DNA of 64,000 nt from Tumebacillus_A lipolyticus (GTDB taxonomy: Bacteria; Bacillota; Bacilli; Tumebacillales; Tumebacillaceae), in assembly GCF_042682745.1 (NCBI RefSeq), contig NZ_JBHUIO010000002.1:806001-870000 (forward strand), read 5' to 3'. The notes under the pieces were generated by a model. The model was not told the origin of the DNA and did no database searches. It worked only from the letters and a program-made list of their open reading frames with translations. Position numbers and translations under genes: made by a program. This document shows, piece after piece, positions 60,163-64,000 of the stretch; positions within the stretch are counted from its first letter, which is position 1, and each line of letters opens with the position of its first letter.

Positions 60163-60973
60163 CCTGTTGACCCGCGGTGCAAAATCGCCAGACCATGCGC
60201 AGTTCCTGCGCAAAAAGCGATTGCGCTCAGTCGGAATCCTCACCGCCCAACTGCTGATCGCCGTCGCCTTCCTGCTGCTCTGGGAAATCGGAGCGAGAGA
60301 GGGCGTTATCAACTCCTTTCTCTTCTCCCAGCCTTCGAAGATCGGCGAGCAGTTGATCAGCATGCTCGCGAGCGGAACGCTGTTGCCCCACATGTGGATC
60401 ACCATCTGGGAGACGATCGTCGGTTTCCTGCTCGGGACGGCAGCTGGCACGCTGCTGGCGATCCTGATCTGGGCCTCGCCGGTGCTCGGTCGCATTCTCG
60501 ATCCGTACATCGTCCTCTTCAACGCGATGCCGAAAGTTGCGCTCGGCCCGATCTTCATCGTCGCGTTCGGCCAAGGGTTTCTCTCGATCGTGATGATGGC
60601 GGTGGCCATCTCGGTCGTGGTCACCACCATCGTCGTCTACACATCGTTTCGCGATGTGGATGCCAACATGATCAAGCTCGTTCAAACGTTTGGCGGCAAC
60701 AAATGGCACGTGTTTCAAAAGGTCGTTTTTCCCGCCGCCTTGCCGACGATCCTCTCCACGCTGAAAGTGAATGTCGGGCTCTCCTTCGTCGGGGTGATCG
60801 TCGGGGAGTTTCTCGTCGCCAAAGCGGGCTTGGGCTACCTGATCATCTATGGCTTCCAAGTGTTCAACCTGACGCTCGTCATGCTCGCCCTGTTTCTGAT
60901 CCTGTTCGTCTCCGCGCTGATGTATCATGCGGTCGCCTTCTTGGAGCGCCGCCTGCTCAACTGGCGCAACTGA
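60152..60973 (+). CDS. ABC importer permease (SsuC/ThiX-like)
   Basis: Membrane subunit of 273 aa with six predicted helices and the BPD-type EAA loop, DANMIKLVQTFGGNKWHVFQKVVFPAALP (about residues 170-198), which contacts the ATPase. LLLWEIGAREGVINSFLFSQPSKI at the N-terminus and FNAMPKVALGPIFIVAFGQG are typical of the SsuC/TauC/NrtB family. The ATG at 60152 has GGAGGG 9 nt upstream and lies within the end of the ATPase gene. It completes a three-gene importer. Confidence 0.92.
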   Translation: MKHNLLTRGAKSPDHAQFLRKKRLRSVGILTAQLLIAVAFLLLWEIGAREGVINSFLFSQPSKIGEQLISMLASGTLLPHMWITIWETIVGFLLGTAAGTLLAILIWASPVLGRILDPYIVLFNAMPKVALGPIFIVAFGQGFLSIVMMAVAISVVVTTIVVYTSFRDVDANMIKLVQTFGGNKWHVFQKVVFPAALPTILSTLKVNVGLSFVGVIVGEFLVAKAGLGYLIIYGFQVFNLTLVMLALFLILFVSALMYHAVAFLERRLLNWRN

Positions 60974-61012
60974 GCGACCGGTTGGCTATTGACTGTCTCT
61001 CGCGTTCTATGG

Positions 61013-61047
61013 AAGAATGATTCTGTATCTTTGCAGGATCATTCTTT
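61013..61047 (+). terminator. Terminator of the ABC importer operon
   Basis: AAGAATGAT(T)CTG / GCAG-GATCATTCTT hairpin followed by TCATTTT; it lies 40 nt past the permease stop. Confidence 0.7.
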
Positions 61048-61076
61048 CATTTTCCCAGCTTGGAGGCACAGCATCG

Positions 61077-61988
61077 ATGAGAAGAACCTGGTTGGCCGAC
61101 CTCGTGTTGCTCGGAGTGACATTTTCATGGGGGGCCACTTTTGTCATGGTCAAGGAAGCGGTGGACAAAATGCCGCCCTTCACCTTCCTTGGCGTTCGAT
61201 TTTTGATTGCAGCACTGATCTTAGGTCTGTTGATGATCCTCTTTTTCCGCAATGCCCTATCGAGCATGAACAAGCAGATCTGGTTGGTCGGCAGCGGCAT
61301 CGGGCTGCTGCTCTTTGCCGGCTACGCGTTCCAAACGTTCGGATTGATTTACACCACTCCCTCAAACGCCGGATTTCTCACCGGGCTGTCGGTGGTGATC
61401 GTACCATTGTTCGCCTTATGGATCTTAGGTCAGCGCATCAAGCGCAACGCGATCTATGGCGTGATCCTGGCGGCGATCGGCTTGGCGATGCTGACCTTGA
61501 ACGGCTTTCAGATCAACATTGGCGACGCGCTCGTCTTCATCTGCGCGATCTGCTATGCGCTGCACATCACCTATGTCGGCAAATATACGAGCGGATTTCA
61601 TGCGCTGCCGTTCGCCTTCGTCCAGATCCTCTCCTGCGGCATCTTCAACATGATCGGCGCTCTGCTGTTCGAAGATGTATCCGCCTCCATGTCCAGCGAG
61701 GTTCTGCTCGACTACTCGGTGCTCTCCGCGCTGATCATCTGTTCGGTCATCGCGACCGCTTTCGCCTTCGTGGCACAAAATCAGGTTCAGAAGTTCACCA
61801 CGCCCGCTCGCACGGCGTTGATCTTCGCGACAGAGCCCGTCTTTGCGGCTGCGACAGGCTATCTGTGGGCGGGGGACCGGCTGACTGCGATCCAAGTGAT
61901 CGGTTGTCTGTTAATCCTCGGCGGCATGCTGATCGCCGAGCTCGGGGGAAAAAAGAAGCGATCGAAAAAAGAAACCTCTTACGCCTAG
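61077..61988 (+). CDS. EamA/DMT family transporter
   Basis: Drug/metabolite-type exporter of 303 aa with ten predicted membrane helices in two EamA repeats (about residues 8-140 and 150-290). Characteristic sequences are LLGVTFSWGATFVMVKEAV, PFTFLGVRFLIAALILG, TTPSNAGFLTGLSVVIVPLF, and in the second half FVAQNQVQKFTTPARTALIFATEPVFAAATGYLWAGD (about residues 226-262). GGAGG lies 10 nt before the ATG. The substrate is unknown; many relatives export amino acids or metabolites. Confidence 0.92.
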   Translation: MRRTWLADLVLLGVTFSWGATFVMVKEAVDKMPPFTFLGVRFLIAALILGLLMILFFRNALSSMNKQIWLVGSGIGLLLFAGYAFQTFGLIYTTPSNAGFLTGLSVVIVPLFALWILGQRIKRNAIYGVILAAIGLAMLTLNGFQINIGDALVFICAICYALHITYVGKYTSGFHALPFAFVQILSCGIFNMIGALLFEDVSASMSSEVLLDYSVLSALIICSVIATAFAFVAQNQVQKFTTPARTALIFATEPVFAAATGYLWAGDRLTAIQVIGCLLILGGMLIAELGGKKKRSKKETSYA

Positions 61989-62005
61989 TGGCGGCAAGAG
62001 GTTTC
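61971..62005. terminator. Bidirectional terminator between convergent genes
   Basis: GAAACCTCTT / AAGAGGTTTC hairpin with an inner GCC/GGC helix. It overlaps the EamA stop codon and sits 9 nt from the end of the minus-strand DUF4097-like gene. Confidence 0.85.
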
Positions 62006-62013
62006 TTTGCGCT

Positions 62014-62937
62014 TTATTTCGATTTGACCAGCGAGATCGAGCCGGTGTTGGTCGACAGCGTCACCTGACCTGTGCTCCCATCACCGATCTGCCCTTGAAC
62101 CGATTTGCTCGGTCCGAGACGGCGCTCGTTGAGCGAGAACTCCGAGTCGAGCGCTCCCACGTTCGTCTTCGCATCGACCTTGAGGTTCTCTTTCTCCGAC
62201 AGAGCCAACTTCAGCGCGCCCACATTTGAGGTCACCTCGATCGCTTTGACCTCTTTTCCACCTTGGATCGAGATCGCCCCCGTGTTGTTTTTCACATGGA
62301 GCGTGCCCTTAAAACCGTCGATGTCGATCTTCGCCACGTTCGCGATCACAGTCAGGTCGCTCTGCAAGCCAGAGGTTGTGATATCACCAACTTTTGTGTC
62401 TAACTCGATGGCGATCGCTGGCGGCACGACCAACTCATAGTCGACGCGAAACTGTTTGAGCAACGAGTCGGACAGATAGCGACCCGATTGCACGAGCATC
62501 GTCGCCTCTCCCGCTTCATGCACATCGATCGTCACCTGCTTCAGCCGCTCCTGCGCTTCTTGTCGCGGCTCATTCGTGTTGAGCTTTTTGGTGTACTTTA
62601 ACGTGGCCTGTTTCGCGTTGGCATCGGCAGTCACTTTGATCTGACCGACATTGTTCTCCAGCTTGATCTTCTTGATCTGCTCAAGCTCGATCGTCTGCGA
62701 CCCCATCTCGATCACCAGATTCCCATCGCTAAATCCTTCTGCCAACTTCTCCATGCTCGCTCCGAAGCGATCCATCTCCTCACCGAATCGCTCCATGTTG
62801 CTCCCGATTCGCTCGACGCCAGCCTCCACTTTTGCTGCCACAAGTTCATCGAGATGAATCATTTTGCTGACAGATGATGTGAGCATGACCAGTCCGAAAA
62901 CGATCAGTGCGTAGCCCCAACTTTTATGCAATCTCAT
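62014..62937 (-). CDS. DUF4097-like beta-solenoid protein with N-terminal membrane anchor
   Basis: A 307 aa protein with an N-terminal hydrophobic segment (GYALIVFGLVMLTSSVS), a short amphipathic region (residues 35-70) and a long beta-rich part of regularly spaced turns (NNVGQIKVTADA, TKVGDITTSGLQSD, NNTGAISIQGG, SNVGALKLALSEKENL, TNVGALDSEFS, TNTGSISLVKS). This is the repeating DUF4097/putative adhesin pattern, a right-handed beta-solenoid probably facing outside. Similar proteins occur near LiaF/LiaG-type envelope stress genes, but no such genes are adjacent. Function unknown. Confidence 0.8.
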   Translation of the reverse strand: MRLHKSWGYALIVFGLVMLTSSVSKMIHLDELVAAKVEAGVERIGSNMERFGEEMDRFGASMEKLAEGFSDGNLVIEMGSQTIELEQIKKIKLENNVGQIKVTADANAKQATLKYTKKLNTNEPRQEAQERLKQVTIDVHEAGEATMLVQSGRYLSDSLLKQFRVDYELVVPPAIAIELDTKVGDITTSGLQSDLTVIANVAKIDIDGFKGTLHVKNNTGAISIQGGKEVKAIEVTSNVGALKLALSEKENLKVDAKTNVGALDSEFSLNERRLGPSKSVQGQIGDGSTGQVTLSTNTGSISLVKSK

Positions 62938-63024
62938 CGATCGATCACTCCTCCGCGAAACTTCTTCTGCCCTTATAGACGATCATTGCGGAGCATACCC
63001 TTCATCAACTTTCACTCCATCGAC

Positions 63025-63054
63025 AAAAAACCCTCCGAACGATTATTCGGAGGG
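63025..63054 (-). terminator. Terminator after engB
   Basis: Minus-strand ACCCTCCGAA / TTCGGAGGGT hairpin followed by TTTTTT. The stem includes the last codons and stop of engB. Confidence 0.92.
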
Positions 63055-63654
63055 TGCGATGATTTCTTCTACGCCAACATACTTGGCGATCAGATCCCAG
63101 ACTTCCTGCTTGCCCAGCCCAGTCTCTGCGGAGGTGAGGATGATCGGCGTGCCAGGCAATACGCCCAGCGTCTGCCGAATGATCTTCACATGCTTTTGAT
63201 ACTGCCCACGGGCAACCTTGTCCGCCTTGGTCACGATGATCGCATGCGGGCGCGCATAGTGGGCCAAATACTGGTACATCTCCACATCCTCTTTAGAGGG
63301 AGCGTGGCGAATATCGACCAGTTGCATGACCAGCTTTAAGTTTTCCCGCTTGTCGAGATAGGTGCCGATCATCTTGCCCCATTGCGCCTTGACATCCTTC
63401 GGCACCCGCGCAAAGCCATAACCAGGCAGATCGACAAAGTAGAAATCCTCGTTGAGCAGGTAATAGTTCAGCTGCTGCGTCTTGCCCGGCGTTCCTGACG
63501 TGCGAGCAAGGCCGCGACGGTTGAGCAGGCGGTTGATCAAGGATGACTTTCCGACGTTTGAGCGACCTGCCAGCGCAACTTCGGGCAGGTCGCCTTCCGG
63601 ATACTGCTCCGGTTTCACGGCGGAGATGATAAACTTCGCATCTCTGATAATCAT
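63043..63654 (-). CDS. engB: Ribosome biogenesis GTP-binding protein EngB/YsxC
   Basis: Essential GTPase for 50S subunit assembly, 203 aa. G1 AGRSNVGKSSLINRLL, G2 TPGKTQQLNYY, G3 VDLPGYGFARV, G4 VTKADKVARG and G5 TSAETGLG are all present in order. Its start overlaps the lon stop by 4 nt (ATGA), the conserved lon-engB pair next to hemA in Bacilli. Confidence 0.98.
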   Translation of the reverse strand: MIIRDAKFIISAVKPEQYPEGDLPEVALAGRSNVGKSSLINRLLNRRGLARTSGTPGKTQQLNYYLLNEDFYFVDLPGYGFARVPKDVKAQWGKMIGTYLDKRENLKLVMQLVDIRHAPSKEDVEMYQYLAHYARPHAIIVTKADKVARGQYQKHVKIIRQTLGVLPGTPIILTSAETGLGKQEVWDLIAKYVGVEEIIAPSE

Positions 63655-64000
63655 ATCGGTCGTACCAGCGCTTCCTTCAACACTTGATCGATCCGTTCCA
63701 CCAGCACGATCTGCAGCTCTTCACGAACGCTTTCCGGGATGTCTTCAATATCCTTTTTGTTCTCGATCGGGAGCAGCACCTTTTTGATCCCCGCGCGATG
63801 CGCCGCCATGCATTTCTCCTTGACGCCGCCGATCGGCAACACGTGGCCGCGCAGGGTGATCTCGCCTGTCATCGCCACTTCGCGCGAGACGGGAACGCCT
63901 GTCAGCTGCGAGATGAGCGCGGTGCACATCGAGATGCCGGCAGACGGTCCATCTTTCGGGATCGCGCCTTCGGGAATGTGCAGGTGAATGTCCGTTTTCT
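63651..64000 (-). CDS. lon: ATP-dependent protease Lon (C-terminal part; 5' end outside window)
   Basis: C-terminal 115 or so residues of the S16 proteolytic domain of Lon; the gene continues beyond the right edge of the window. The catalytic Ser is in the visible PKDGPSAGISMCTALISQL and the catalytic Lys in LPIGGVKEKCMAAHRAGIKKV, giving an intact dyad. ENKKDIEDIPESVREEL and the ending are typical of Bacillus LonA. It is coupled to engB by a 4-nt overlap. Confidence 0.97.
   Translation of the reverse strand, partial: KTDIHLHIPEGAIPKDGPSAGISMCTALISQLTGVPVSREVAMTGEITLRGHVLPIGGVKEKCMAAHRAGIKKVLLPIENKKDIEDIPESVREELQIVLVERIDQVLKEALVRPI

Noticed and set aside
58178..60973. Naming the ABC importer as a nitrate, taurine, sulfonate or thiamine-precursor system
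   Set aside because: The family is shared by all these substrates, and neither the neighbours nor the regulatory sequence selects one.

Overview
The window is a chromosomal segment from a Gram-positive, endospore-forming bacterium of the Bacilli, moderately GC-rich. Gene content and order match the conserved Bacillus block that runs lon-engB-hemA-hemX-hemCDBL-spoVID-valS-folC-comC-spoIIB-maf-radC-mreBCD-minCD-spoIVFA-spoIVFB-rplU-prp-rpmA. Here that block lies mostly on the minus strand, with lineage-specific genes inserted. An Alicyclobacillaceae/Tumebacillus-like host is plausible, but that is an inference from gene content, not a database result.

Layout, left to right. At 1-4.6 kb are rpmA (partial), prp and rplU with its own promoter and probable L21 leader, then an RNase E/G and the spoIVFB/spoIVFA pair. 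At 4.7-12.2 kb is the shape and division cluster (minD, minC, a class B PBP, mreD, mreC, mreB), followed by radC and maf. At 12.4-17 kb are aspA, a secreted GH114-like glycosidase behind a c-di-GMP-I riboswitch, a SpoIIB-like SPOR protein, and a YabE/Rpf-like cell-wall protein. At 17.2-23.3 kb are a short prepilin peptidase, pilT, folC, and valS with a T-box leader. At 23.3-29.6 kb are accessory genes: an ABC exporter pair with a small membrane protein, a phosphohexomutase, a 50-residue membrane protein, an NlpC/P60 hydrolase behind a ydaO-type (c-di-AMP) riboswitch, and an AlkD-like protein. At 29.7-39 kb is a spore-surface cluster: four CotS-family kinase-like proteins, a GDP-mannose pyrophosphorylase, a CotSA-like glycosyltransferase and a repeat-rich SpoVID-like LysM protein.

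At 39-44.6 kb are plus-strand accessory genes: a subtilase with an altered oxyanion residue, an RluA synthase, small membrane and unknown proteins, and a Zur-controlled zinc-binding lipoprotein. Minus-strand DCC and Cys-rich genes lie among them. At 44.7-50.9 kb are a probable operon (response regulator, histidine kinase, MMPL transporter, CopD-like protein) and an NCS2 permease. At 51-58 kb is the haem operon hemA-hemX-sirC-type-hemC-hemD-hemB-hemL. At 58.2-62 kb are an SsuABC/ThiXYZ-like ABC importer and an EamA exporter. At 62-64 kb are a DUF4097-like protein, engB and the 3' end of lon.

The regulatory content is rich. It includes two second-messenger riboswitches (c-di-GMP and c-di-AMP) that each precede a secreted polymer-degrading enzyme, a T-box, a Zur box, a hairpin that appears to hide the ribosome binding site of a response regulator, and many clear intrinsic terminators. 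The most interesting points are the c-di-GMP-controlled GH114 gene next to spoIIB, and the CotS cluster in which two of the four members have lost catalytic residues. I found no tRNA or rRNA genes, insertion sequences or CRISPR arrays.
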